36,472 nt of DNA from Schizophyllum amplum (Eukaryota; Basidiomycota; Agaricomycetes; Agaricales; Schizophyllaceae). The position numbers and the translations under genes were made by a program. The stretch's first letter is position 1; every line of letters starts with the position of its first letter. Location: positions 1 through 36,472 of the forward strand of contig VDMD01000196.1 in NCBI GenBank assembly GCA_007026445.1. The letters are read 5' to 3'. Below the pieces are notes generated by a model. The model worked only from the letters and a program-made list of their open reading frames with translations. It had not been told where the DNA came from and searched no databases. Below, in pieces: positions 20,261-29,878 of this stretch.

Positions 20261-21658
20261 TTACAAGTTCGCAATTCTATAAAAGTCTGCGACCAGATAC
20301 AGGCTTCCCGCCAGAATTACCGGACCTCCCTTCCGCGCCGCCCATTGCAAGGCTTCCCGAAGGGCCTCTGGCTGCGGCTTCGTCGACACGTACACGTTTG
20401 CTCCTGGGAGCAGTTCCGTCACGACCTTCTCCATTTCCTCAGGCGGCGTGTGCTTGACCCACGGCATGCCATCTGGCTGGGTGAACGGCAGTAACGTCAC
20501 GTTCACTTCGACTTGCACGCCAGACGGCGCCCGGGGCGGAAGCAGAGCCGACAATGTCTGCATCGGCGTCTTCGGCGGCGAGTGCGACAGCGCTAGGATG
20601 TAGTTGATCGTCACTTGACCGGCGCCCTCGCAGGACCCCAGCACATTATCGGTGACGAACTGCGCCAGCGTCTCCGCCGACGCTGCGTTGTGTGCCCCGT
20701 CCACGAGCACGACAAGTTTCTTGCCGTCCACGTCGATGCTGTGGAACGAGAGGCGGCCAGGCCATACGACCGACCGCACCCCCTCAGCGACAGCACGCGC
20801 TGTTATGTGCCATTCGGGTTTTTGCTCGCGCACGGCGGATATGACGGTCATCGCGAGCCCGAGGTTCTCCAGCTGGTGCGCTCCATGCAGGGGCAACAGC
20901 AATGGCACCCAGTCTCCGCCGCCCTCGCGAGGCGTGTATGCTTCGACGGGGCGCGGCGGCAGACACGTAAAGTCTTTGGAGAGCGGAGACAGCATTGGTG
21001 GACGCTCCCCGTCTATCTCTTCGTTCCAGGCCCGCTCTCTTGCTGGCAGCGCGACGAGCAAGGGAGCCCCCGCCGCGGCTGCCACATTTCTGACGGTAGC
21101 CTCTACTGTCGAGTGCTTCTGCGCGCCGAGCACGAGCGGCCGCCCTCGCCTCGCGATGCCCGCCTTCTCCCTCGCTATTTGCTCCACGGTGTCGCCCAGG
21201 AATGCCTGATGGTCGAGGTCCACGGCAGCGAGCGCGCTCACCAGAACGCAGTCGTCGGCTATCACGTTCGTCGCATCCAGCCGGCCGCCCATGCCCACTT
21301 CGATGACCGCGACGTCGACCCGCGCATACTCGAAGACGCGCAGAGCAGTAAGAGTCAGAAGCTCGAAGTTGCTAAGTCGCGTGTCGTGTGTCGCGTTGGC
21401 AGACTCGACTTCCGCTCGGACATCCTTGTAGGTTTCCGCATCCACGGGCCTGCCATAGAGCGTGATGCAGTCGTAGATGGAGACTAGATGAGGGCTGTTG
21501 AAGCGGCCGACGGAGAGCCCGGCAGCAGAGAGGATTGACCCGATTATGGCAGAGACGCTGCCTTTTCCGTTGGTTCCGGCGATATGGATGGTCGGTCGAG
21601 AGTATGGTAGATGCTCGCTCAGGCGACGAATGCGGTCGAGGCTGAGATCAATCGACAT
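20261..21658 (-). CDS. FOL3: Dihydrofolate synthase (Mur-ligase-type, FPGS family)
   Basis: A single exon of 465 aa, in contrast to its intron-rich neighbours. ATP P-loop HIAGTNGKGS (residues 25-34), then FNSPHLVSIYDCITLYG, VAVIEVGMGGRLDATNVIAD, AAVDLDHQAFLGDTVEQIAR, EKAGIARRGRPLVLGAQ, a LLPLHGAHQLENLGLA segment (central domain end) and LVDGAHNAASAETLAQF (C-terminal Rossmann-like domain). Known: it joins dihydropteroate to glutamate with ATP to make dihydrofolate, or extends folate with glutamate. The short N-terminus without a targeting peptide and the similarity to yeast Fol3 favour the dihydrofolate synthase over the polyglutamate synthase Met7. It converges with the ING gene, with stops 80 bp apart. 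Confidence 0.88.
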   Translation of the reverse strand: MSIDLSLDRIRRLSEHLPYSRPTIHIAGTNGKGSVSAIIGSILSAAGLSVGRFNSPHLVSIYDCITLYGRPVDAETYKDVRAEVESANATHDTRLSNFELLTLTALRVFEYARVDVAVIEVGMGGRLDATNVIADDCVLVSALAAVDLDHQAFLGDTVEQIAREKAGIARRGRPLVLGAQKHSTVEATVRNVAAAAGAPLLVALPARERAWNEEIDGERPPMLSPLSKDFTCLPPRPVEAYTPREGGGDWVPLLLPLHGAHQLENLGLAMTVISAVREQKPEWHITARAVAEGVRSVVWPGRLSFHSIDVDGKKLVVLVDGAHNAASAETLAQFVTDNVLGSCEGAGQVTINYILALSHSPPKTPMQTLSALLPPRAPSGVQVEVNVTLLPFTQPDGMPWVKHTPPEEMEKVVTELLPGANVYVSTKPQPEALREALQWAARKGGPVILAGSLYLVADFYRIANL

Positions 21659-23335
21659 GGAAGAAATCGAAGAGCCTTGTCGTTTCGTGAGTCACTGTTT
21701 TTGAGACGATTCAACCGTGGGAACGGCGGTCGGTATCCCCCGAGAGCATCGGTACTGGTGGAGGTGGAGGAGGATGTTGAGTGTCACGTCGGAGGTGAGG
21801 TAACCGGAGGCCCATTGAATAAGGCAGGTATCCTCCATGTATTTCTATCCATTGGCTTGCATTATGACTTGCTGTATCTTGAAGATGGACTTTTATGAAC
21901 TCAGACGCTGCACGTGCTTAAGGTTCGGTTTTGTTTACCTGTATTTGTCTGTCGTTCGAATACGGCTTGAGCCTTGGCATCAGTGAACTGCCAGAGCGCG
22001 CGATGCCAGATGAATTGACAACAACTGTATGTATACAAGTATCTACCCCTCTCTTTCCTTCAATTTTGTGGAGTAGAGGCGAGATAGCATATGTAGTTAT
22101 GATCTTTGTGCTGACCAAAGCTTTTCGACAGACGGCCAGACTGCGATACTACCTGCGATTGACCTGCGACCAGGCGTGGGCCCGTCAGACTCAGACAGAC
22201 TCGTATCTCTAGCGGTACCAATGCGCATATCTGTCGATGTCAATGAGGAGTAAATGCAGCCCTCTTGGGGGCGAGTCAGCCGGCCTTCCAATTCCTAGGA
22301 CGCGATTGGCCAATGCCCACCCACGGGTACCAATGTGACCAAGACGTCGAAACCAGCCTAACGCAGGCCTAATGGGGAGTAAGTAGTCGCGTATTGAAAG
22401 ATGACTGCTTGTGAGATGCCCCCACAGCCCCCGGTACCACACACGATAGCAGTCAGACCGAGCGCTAAACGATATGTCGAGATAAAATGCTGGAGCGTCT
22501 CCGACGGTCCCGCATCGAGCAATGGACGATGGAGATCAGGTGACGGTTCCGAAGGGCGATGGCTGCGCCGCCGCGTGGGGAGTCAGAGGGCTGGAAGAAG
22601 AGCCGACGGCGGGACAGCCGGGAATGTTGGGGAACAGCGCACGCACATCAAGATCCGGGGGGTGAATGAGCGGCGCGGCGAGAGCATGTCCAGCACTGGC
22701 GAGGACGCAGCCTGAGGCCTGGCTGGGGCGAAGGTCCGTTGCGGCAGTGAGGTCATTCGGCGAGACCAGCGAGCGGCCGGAGGAGCGCTATGTTGACTAT
22801 TCTTGGACGAATGGGGATGGCGCCAAGCCGTAGCATCGTGTCAACATGAGAAGGCATCACGCGGCTGCGGGACCGCGCGCGTGGCGAAAACAGAATCGGC
22901 CTTTGCGAGCAGAGAAAAAAGCTGGCAAACAAAGAGATGAAAGGCATCCGAGGGGTGTTTCTGACATTTCTCTCAGAGTCCGAAAAGAAAGCAGGGCGGT
23001 TGAACGTTGAGCGGCTGAGCGAAACGTGTATGCCAGGCGGCGGCGCAGTGCCTGGAGGTGTTGGCATGAGTCAAGCGGGCCGGCGTGACGGTTGACTGGT
23101 GCGCACGGACGTCACGGCGTTCTGTCACGCACGGAGTCAGCGAAGTGGCCGGTCTTTTATTCGACTGCTCGCATCCACCGTCGCCGACAAATCCGCCGCT
23201 CGCAAAGCCAAACAGTCGCCCAGCACCTTTCCTCCTCCCCTCATCATCACAAACAGCGAGCAGAGTCTCCGACACTGCCCCTTGGACTGACCAGGTCACT
23301 CGACTTGGCCGTCCGCTAAACCCACATCTCCCAAG
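21659..23335. other. Long divergent intergenic region (FOL3 / cyclin)
   Basis: About 1.7 kb. It holds dispersed repeat copy B near the FOL3 side and GC-rich DNA toward the cyclin. Short open frames show no recognisable protein. A long 5' leader for the cyclin is plausible. Confidence 0.4.
21915..22060 (-). repeat. Dispersed repeat, copy B (inverted relative to copy A)
   Basis: The core at 21924-21964 is the reverse complement of 15599-15643 with a 4-nt deletion. Weaker similarity runs to about 22060. It lies upstream of FOL3. Confidence 0.65.
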
Positions 23336-23485
23336 ATGTGCTTCATCAAGCGCTTCAAGATTGCTCAATACCAGCCCTCCCCCATTACTGTCTCCCGCCG
23401 CCTCTCCATGTCCCGCGCCGCCTCAGTCTCGTCCGAATCCATCTCTATCTCCTCCAAGCCCGATGGCGCCAACGTTCTCAACTGA
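23336..23485 (+). CDS. Possible 49-aa upstream ORF or first exon of the cyclin gene
   Basis: The ATG at 23336 is in strong context (CCAAGATG). It opens MCFIKRFKIAQYQPSPITVS and continues with a Ser-rich stretch, stopping at 23483-23485, 61 nt before the cyclin ATG and in another frame. A weak GTTCTC donor at about 23477 could splice it to the cyclin exon, removing the stop. It could be a uORF, a true first exon or chance. Confidence 0.4.
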   Translation: MCFIKRFKIAQYQPSPITVSRRLSMSRAASVSSESISISSKPDGANVLN

Positions 23486-23546
23486 ATCTTAAGCACTTCC
23501 CCATAATCGCATACCACGACCCCGACCACAACTCTGTATCGACCAT

Positions 23547-25939
23547 ATGCACTCCACTCTCCAGATGCTGGCCCACCGTGCGCCGGCGACCCGCAAGGGC
23601 CGCTGGCAGCCATATGCCCAAGCCTCCTCCACTCCTCTCACAATCTCCGCTCTTGCTCGTTCTCCATCGCACTCAAGCTCCCATACCCCCCATTGCTCTG
23701 TAGCACCAGCACCACCACTCGCCACTCCATCCGAGAGCACCAGACCCGCGCCCCCGCGCGAAGCACCCACCCCGTCATGCGGCGCCAAATCATCTCAGAA
23801 GGATCCGGCCAGAGCCAAACACGCTCTCAGCCTCATGGGTGCGTCGCTTCCTACACATACGTTCGCAACAACTAAATTCTGCCACCAAAGAACAAACTGT
23901 TCACACCCTCTGCGAGATATGGCAACCGCAAGACATCCCCGTTATCTTCGCCAATCCTATGGCGGCCCAAGCCACCAACAACGAATCCCCCCTCATCGCG
24001 GCCCTACCCCCGCATATCAACTTTGCAAACACCCAGCTCCCCTCCCCTGTCACCCCCAACACCCAGTTCGTCAACAGCCCGAACATCTCCACGTGCCAAA
24101 CTCGCGCCAAGGCAGAAACCGACCCGCGCGCCAACCTCGTCCCCATCCGCGGCTTCGTCACCGAAGTCCTCCGTCGCTCACGCACGTCGGGCAACGTCCT
24201 TCAGACTGCACTGTGCTATCTGGGCGCCATACGCTCGCACGTCGCCGAATTGGCGCGCAAGGAGCGCGAAGGCGAGGGTGTCAGAGGCGAACCGGAGTCG
24301 GGTGACCGTATCACTCAAGGGACGCCAGCCGAGATTGCGGAGTCTATCGCTCTCGCGCTTGCGTCCGGCGGTCTACCCCCCTACGACGACATCTGTCGCA
24401 CACATACCTCTGCTAGTGAGGATGATCCCACTGGCAGTGGCACTATCCGCATCGTGGACGACGCCGACCTACGTTCTACTGCCTCCGAGCCTGTCGTGTC
24501 CGAGCAGCACCCCATGAAGCCGGCGCGCAAGACCAGCGCGCCACTCGACCCACTCGCTGCCGACCTTCCGTCGCCTCTCCTCTGCCCGCGTCGCGCGTTC
24601 CTCGCCGCGCTCATCCTTGCCACAAAGTTCACGTTGGACAAGTGCTACTCGAATCGCGCCTGGGCGAAGATCTCGGGCCTGCACCCACGCGAAATCGGCC
24701 GCTGCGAGCGCGCCCTCGGAGATGCCCTGCAGTGGCGCCTCTGGGTTGGCAAGGAGCTTGTACTCGATGCCGCTGCACCCCCGCCGGTCAAGACGCTCAC
24801 GCGTTGCCAAAGCGAGACCTCGCTCGGCGCGGGCGCGCCGGGCAAGGCTGCCTTCCTCGTGTCTAGCGACGCGCCGGCGGTGCCGGGTGCTCTGAAACGC
24901 TCTGGCGGCCTCCGCAAGGCGGCGACGTTGCCCGCGCAGGCTTTCGCGGTTGCGATGCCCGCCCCTGCGCCGCCAATGCCCTCGACCGCGCCGCTTGGAT
25001 ACATGTCGTCGTTCCCTCCCTCGGATGCGCAGCCGCCGTTTGGCGCAGCGGTGCACGGTGGGTGGATGGAGCAGCAGGTAAATCCGTCGTCCCGCGTTGT
25101 GTTCGTCCGCTGAGCGTTTGCAGCAGTTCGCGATGCCGAAAGAGAGTATCACCGCCTTCGAGGCGCCGGTGCCGCCGTACGGCGCGCCGGAGTGCTTCAT
25201 CGAAGCGAGCCCGACGCCGTCGACGCCGGGCCTCACGTACTCTCCGTCCATGTCCTCCTCGTCGTCGAGCGGCGACCGGACGGTACAGGTGTCCATGCTC
25301 TCCGAATTCGAGTCGGCCAACGGGAGCTCGGTGGTCCCCACGAGTGCATTCACATTCTCTGCGCACTGCACCATGCCCTGGCCGGCCGAGACGGGCGGCC
25401 AGGGGATGTCTGCGCTCTGCAATGCGAAGGCGCGTCTGGCTGGCAGCGGACCTGTCGCGCCCGTGCACCTCAACGGAGGCGTAGACCCGCCGTTCGGAAG
25501 CGCAGTGAACTACAACGGCGGCGTTAGCGACAAGATCGCGGCTCTACACCGGCAGTCTGTCGCTAATCTGCAGATGCTGCAGTATTCGAGCAACGAGGCG
25601 TTCAGCAACATTGGCTCGTACAGTAACCCCGAGCCGTACAACAACCTAAAGCCATACAGCAGCATCGAGTCGTACAACAGCCTTGAATCATACAACAGCC
25701 TCGAATCGCACAACGGCCTCGAGCTTGCCTTCGATATGCCGGACGGTGTGCCGAGTGGCAGAGTCGACGTCGACGTCGAGATGCTCGGGTACGGGGAGAA
25801 GGCCGCGTACGGGGAGAAGACCGCGTACGGGGAGAAAGCTGCGTACCCAGACGACGCGATGTTTGGGAACAAGGTTGCTCAGCTGGGCTTCGTGCCGCGG
25901 TCGGGTTTCGACGTGGCCGCAGGACAAGGCGAAGGATAG
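23547..25939 (+). CDS. PCL/PHO80-type cyclin (partner of a PHO85-like kinase)
   Basis: Exons 23547-23838, 23891-25077 and 25124-25939; 764 aa from the ATG used here. The introns are 52 and 46 nt, and phases agree. The cyclin core is split by an acidic insert: LVPIRGFVTEVLRRSRTSGN, VLQTALCYLGAIRSHVAEL, then about 110 residues later PRRAFLAALILATKFTLDKC, YSNRAWAKISGLHPREIGRC, ERALGDALQWRLWVGKEL. The SNRAWAKISGL block is the hallmark of the PHO80/PCL group. Upstream, EQTVHTLCEIWQPQDIPVIF starts the fold. The long C-terminal tail is low-complexity, Ser- and Pro-rich, with two hexapeptide arrays. Known: such cyclins bind PHO85-like kinases to control phosphate, glycogen or Gcn4 turnover. The start is uncertain because of an upstream reading frame. 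Confidence 0.8.
25604..25723 (+). repeat. 18-bp coding minisatellite in the cyclin tail
   Basis: About seven 18-bp units encoding SNIGSY, SNPEPY, NNLKPY, SSIESY, NSLESY, NSLESH, NGLEL-type hexapeptides. Confidence 0.8.
25787..25846 (+). repeat. Second 18-bp coding array in the cyclin tail
   Basis: Three units of 18 bp plus a partial one encode GYGEKA, AYGEKT, AYGEKA, AY. Confidence 0.8.
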
Positions 25940-25999
25940 CCCGCGGGGCGGGGAAGAGCGATGGGCCGTCGGGCGTCGCGATCGTACACCGTTGTCACT

Positions 26000-26125
26000 G
26001 GGAGCGTGCACCTCGTCGGGAGCGTGCGCCTCGTCGGGAGCGTGCGCCTCGTCGGGTTCGTGCACCTCCTCCGGAGCGTGCACCTCGTCGGGAGCATGCC
26101 TCTCGTCGGGAGCGTGCACCTCGCA
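26000..26125. repeat. 18-bp minisatellite (GGGAGCGTGCGCCTCGTC)
   Basis: Seven 18-bp units with few changes, starting 61 bp after the cyclin stop. Confidence 0.9.
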
Positions 26126-26315
26126 CGGGTCGCGCGCCATCCTGGTCTCTCGTGTGGCGCTCTTATGTATTTGTACAAACATGGATGTTCTCGTCTCGGT
26201 TGTTTCTTCTCCTCTCTTCATTTCTCTCTCCTCTACTACTACTATGTCTATTGTCACGATCTCATTGCTTCTTCCTAGCTAAGGCTTCGTCTGCTGCGTG
26301 TTGCGTGTTCCGTGG

Positions 26316-26423
26316 TTCGCGGGTGTTGCGTCGTTCGCGGGTGTTGCTTCGTTCGCGTGTGTTGCGTGGTTCGCGGGTGTTGCTTCGTTCGCGGGTGTTG
26401 CTTCGTTCGCGGGTGTTGCGTCG
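26316..26423. repeat. 18-bp minisatellite (TTCGCGGGTGTTGCTTCG)
   Basis: Six 18-bp units with few changes and a degenerate unit on the left side. The sequence is unrelated to the array at 26000. Confidence 0.9.
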
Positions 26424-27164
26424 TCGAGTGTCATCGTTCTGTATACATTGCGCGTGTGCAGATGGGACGGTGGTGTCCTGCGCAGATGCGGATGCGACGC
26501 TGCTGCCCTCTTGCGCGCGCGTCTATGCGGGGCTCGGTTGGTCTAGTGTATAAGTATATGCCCGGTCTGCGTGTATCTATGCCCGGTCTGTGTGCTTCGT
26601 CTATGCGATACATCGTCATCAGGTTATGCCCTGGCACCGTGTTATGTACATGTACTCTGTCTTATGCTACTGCGCTGGAAGTCGTGGCTGTGGTTTGGCT
26701 GTGGTTATATGAGGGGAAGTTGTGGAATACGCGTCGTCCGTCAACTAGGCAGCAACGCTGTTAAACATGGTGGCGACTTTTTCTTGTCCCGCTGATAATA
26801 CCACCACAGCAAGTGCGTCTGTCTATCCGTTGCCATTTCCTACATGGATTTCTGCTCATCTGTTCTAGACGCGTATCTGCATCTGCGCGGGGAGGATTCA
26901 AGATTCAGGGAGGAAATCCTCGAGCCAGGGCAGGACCTTTGAGTTGAAAGACACCTTCCTGAGACCTATTATCTCTACTCTGTCTTTGCGCGAGGGCAGC
27001 TCGCGGTCTTCGCATGAACCAGACAGACTCAACACGCGCACTCGACGGACTCGACAGACAAATACAGTTCGGCTTTGCATTAGTGGTTGTACAACAAATT
27101 GGTCGTTTAACTTCCCATCTACCTTCCATCGTCTATGGTTCAATAAGATAAGGAATGCGGTGTT

Positions 27165-27243
27165 TCACAGCTTGGTGCGTTCATGGCCACCTAGTCTGGT
27201 GCGTTGATCGCCTCACAGCCTGGTGCGTCGATCGCCACCCAGT
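27165..27243. repeat. About 24-bp direct repeat next to the PGK1 stop
   Basis: Three imperfect units built round CTGGTGCGTYGATCGC and CACAGC/CACCTAG, reaching to the PGK1 stop codon. Confidence 0.5.
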
Positions 27244-28647
27244 CACTGCTTCTCCGAGAGCTCTGCGACGCCTGGTAGCGTCTTGCCCTCGAGCAGCTCG
27301 AGCGACGCGCCTCCGCCGGTGGAGACGTGGCTCAGCTTGTCCTCTGCGCCGTACTTCGCGACGACGGTCGCCGTGTCGCCACCGCCGACGATGACGGTCG
27401 CGCCGTTGGCCGCCGCCTCGACGCAGGCCTCGAGCAGGCCCTTGGAGCCCTCGGCGAACGCGTCAAACTCGAAGACGCCCGGCGGGCCGTTCCAGAGGAT
27501 CGTCTTCGCCTCGAGCACGGTCTTCTTGTACGCCTCCCGTGACTTGGGGCCGGCGTCGAGGCCCATCCAGCCATCGGGGATGCCCTGCTCCTCGGTGGCG
27601 TAGCCGACCTTGGCGTCTTTTGCAAAGTTGTCGGCGGTGACGAAGTCGGTGGGGAAGGTGATCTTGATGTTCTTGGCCTTTGCCTTTTCGATGAGGGCGG
27701 CGACCTTTTGCGAACCTGGCTCGTCGAAGAGGGAGTTGCCGATCTGGGGGAGGGCGGATGAGTGCGAAGTTAGGTCAGATTGGGGCGAGTGCTTACGGCA
27801 ACGTTCTCGAGGGTCTTTTTGAAGGTGAAGGCCATGCCGCCGCCGATGATGAGAGAGTCCACCTGGGGGTATGTGAGTGGGAGGCGTAAGTTGCGTGGCC
27901 CGTGGCATACCTTGTCGAGCATGTTCTCGATGAGCTGGATCTTGTCCGAGACCTTTGCGCCGCCAAGTATGGCGAGGAAGGGGCGCTCGGGGTGCTCAAG
28001 TGCCTTGGCAAAGTACTCGAGCTCCTTCTTGACGAGGAAACCGGAGGCGCGCTGGGGCAGCTTGACGCCGACCATAGAGGAGTGTGCGCGGTGGGCGGTA
28101 CCGAACGCGTCGTTCACGTACACGTCACCGAGCTTGGTGAGGCCCTCGCGGAAGGCAGTGACTGCCGCGGGGTCGGCCTTGGTCTTTGAGCCGTCCTTGT
28201 TCTTGACGGAGCCCTCCTCCTCGATGTGGAAGCGGAGGTTCTCGAGGAGGATGACGGATCCCTCGGGTGCGCTAGAGACGGCGGACTCGACCTCTGGGCC
28301 AACGCAGTCGGGGGCAAAAATGACGGGCTTGGAGAGCTGCTTCTCGAGCTCTGCGGCGACAGGCTTGAGCGAGTACTTTTCGATCACCTTGCCATCGGGG
28401 CGGCCGAGATGGGACATGAGAATGACCTTGGAGGCGCCTGATGGGTGTCAGTCGGAGTGCGGTGTGCGATGGGTAGGGGGGGTTTACCATTGTCGATGGC
28501 GTACTTGATGGAGGGAAGGGCAGCGACGATGCGTGCTGGGTTTGTGATCTTGCCGTCCTGGATGGGAACGTTGAAGTCGACGCGGATCAGAACGCGCTTG
28601 CCCTTCAGGTCGAGATCAGTGATGGCGAGCTTGTTGGAGAGCGACAT
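27243..28647 (-). CDS. PGK1: Phosphoglycerate kinase
   Basis: Four exons: 28647-28488, 28437-27911, 27862-27797, 27743-27243; 417 aa, the normal length. Motifs in order: [13 protein letters not shown] (3-phosphoglycerate site), [90 protein letters not shown] and [16 protein letters not shown] at the C-terminus. Known: it makes ATP from 1,3-bisphosphoglycerate and ADP in the cytosol. Codons are strongly biased to C and G at third positions, as in highly expressed genes. The start context is ACCACCATG, and a TATA box lies 45 nt upstream. Residues look intact, so an active enzyme is expected. It converges with the cyclin gene and diverges from the coiled-coil gene at 28812. Confidence 0.97.
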
Positions 28648-28811
28648 GGTGGTCAGTTGGTGAACGAACGAACGACGACGACGACGCGCGCTTTATACCC
28701 AAAGCGGAGGTGTGACGTCGGGGCCGAGACCCGGCCGATGGCGGGCGATTGGCGCGTGATGGTGACCGACCGCGCCTCGTCGTCGACCGTCGCCGCCAAG
28801 TCTTGACCGCG
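28648..28811. promoter_or_regulatory. PGK1: 164-bp divergent promoter of PGK1 and the coiled-coil/RGG gene
   Basis: A TATA sequence (TATAAA on the minus strand at 28697-28692) lies 45 nt upstream of the PGK1 ATG. Between them is a (GTC)n/(GTTC)n microsatellite at about 28663-28686, probably in the 5' leader. No TATA box was seen for the other direction. Confidence 0.5.
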
Positions 28812-29687
28812 ATGGCAGAACAACAGGACTCTTCAAACTCGCTCGGCCTCGACTTTCAGACTCCAACACCGCCCCCAGAGTCCAAGCCAGATGCGGACAC
28901 CAGCGCGGATGCTGGCGATAAACCGCAGACCAAGAAGGAGCGCACACAGCCGTATGTGAACCACGAGCGCGTCAAGACAGGCGGCGCACAGCGAGTGCGT
29001 CACACGCGGCACGTCCTCCGGGTTTTTCTCATCTTGCCCAGGACAAGCCCACGGATGAGGCGCTCGCCGAGAAGATGGCCCGCATCCGCGAGCAGAACGA
29101 AAAGATCAAGCAGCGGAGGGCGGTGAGGCACGCGCCAGCGGCCTGTCCCCCTCGTTTCTCACCCCACATAGGACGTGCAAGCGGATGAGGCCGCGTTCAA
29201 AAAGACCCAAGACGCAGAGCAGCAACAGCGCGCGCGCATCAGGAAGGTGCAGGAGAATGTTGATCGTGCGTTTGTCCTGTCTGCATGTTGACTACGTTTG
29301 ACGATCGACGTATCAGGCTCACGAGAAGCGAACGCACAGCGCAAGATGGCGAAAGTGCAGAATCGCGAATGGGATGCGGAAAAGCCAGGCAAGGGACGCG
29401 GTGCTCCTCCACCAGCGAGGGATCCACCGCCCCATCGGCCTACCGAAGGCAGCCCAGCACAGGAAACCCCAGGCTCGCCACCGCTCGCAGAGGGCGCCGA
29501 AGGCGAGCCAGGTGCTGACGACAGGTGGGAACGCGGTGGTGGACGTGGAGGGAGGGGGCGTGGCACCGGTGGGCGGGGAGGAAGAGGTAGGGGTGGCAGA
29601 GGTGGCCGTGGTGGTGGGCCGTCAAATACCAAGTCACCAGAGACAACGCCCTCATCGCCTGCCCCTGCCCCGGCTGCAGAGTCATAG
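28812..29687 (+). CDS. Coiled-coil protein with C-terminal RGG repeats, possibly CCDC9-like RNA-binding
   Basis: Exons 28812-28994, 29042-29122, 29172-29265 and 29317-29687, all in phase; 242 aa. The N-terminus is acidic and disordered, ending YVNHERVKTGGAQR. A charged coiled coil follows (EKMARIREQNEKIKQRRA, ADEAAFKKTQDAEQQQRARI, then REANAQRKMAKVQNREWDAE). The last 60 residues are a Gly/Arg tract (GGRGGRGRG type), typical of RNA binding and arginine methylation. The order coiled coil then RGG resembles CCDC9-type exon-junction-associated proteins, but this link is inference. It shares a 164-bp divergent promoter with PGK1, and SDA1 follows on the same strand after 191 bp. Confidence 0.75.
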
Positions 29688-29878
29688 CAATACCTTGGGG
29701 GGGTGTGTATGTGTGTACTGATCGCGGCGTGTGTCTGCCTGATATCTCTGTACGGATGGAAATAATGTCTACTGCCACTTGTCCTTTATGACCTCCCCAG
29801 AACAATAACTTCCCGAAAAGGAAGGCCTTGAGTTGAATCCGCATTTGAAATCCAGCGAGCGTCTTTTTCATTGCAACC

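Larger units (their letters stand above)
25940..27242. other. 3'-3' intergenic region rich in minisatellites
   Basis: 1.3 kb between the cyclin and PGK1 stops. It holds the 18-bp arrays at 26000 and 26316 and a shorter direct repeat near 27165. Open frames here come from repeats whose unit is a multiple of three, and no known protein was seen. Confidence 0.5.

Noticed and set aside
20615..21487. 290-codon plus-strand frame opposite FOL3
   Set aside because: FOL3 has all Mur-ligase motifs on the minus strand; this frame is its shadow.
22401..22715. 104-codon plus-strand frame in the FOL3-cyclin spacer
   Set aside because: No recognisable domain, Arg/Gly-rich chance composition, and no intron pattern.
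24469..25473. 334-codon minus-strand frame opposite the cyclin
   Set aside because: Arg/Ala-rich antisense of a clearly coding exon in high-GC DNA; no motif recognised.
26000..26423. CRISPR-like direct repeats
   Set aside because: Units abut without unique spacers and the window is a eukaryotic genome; these are minisatellites.
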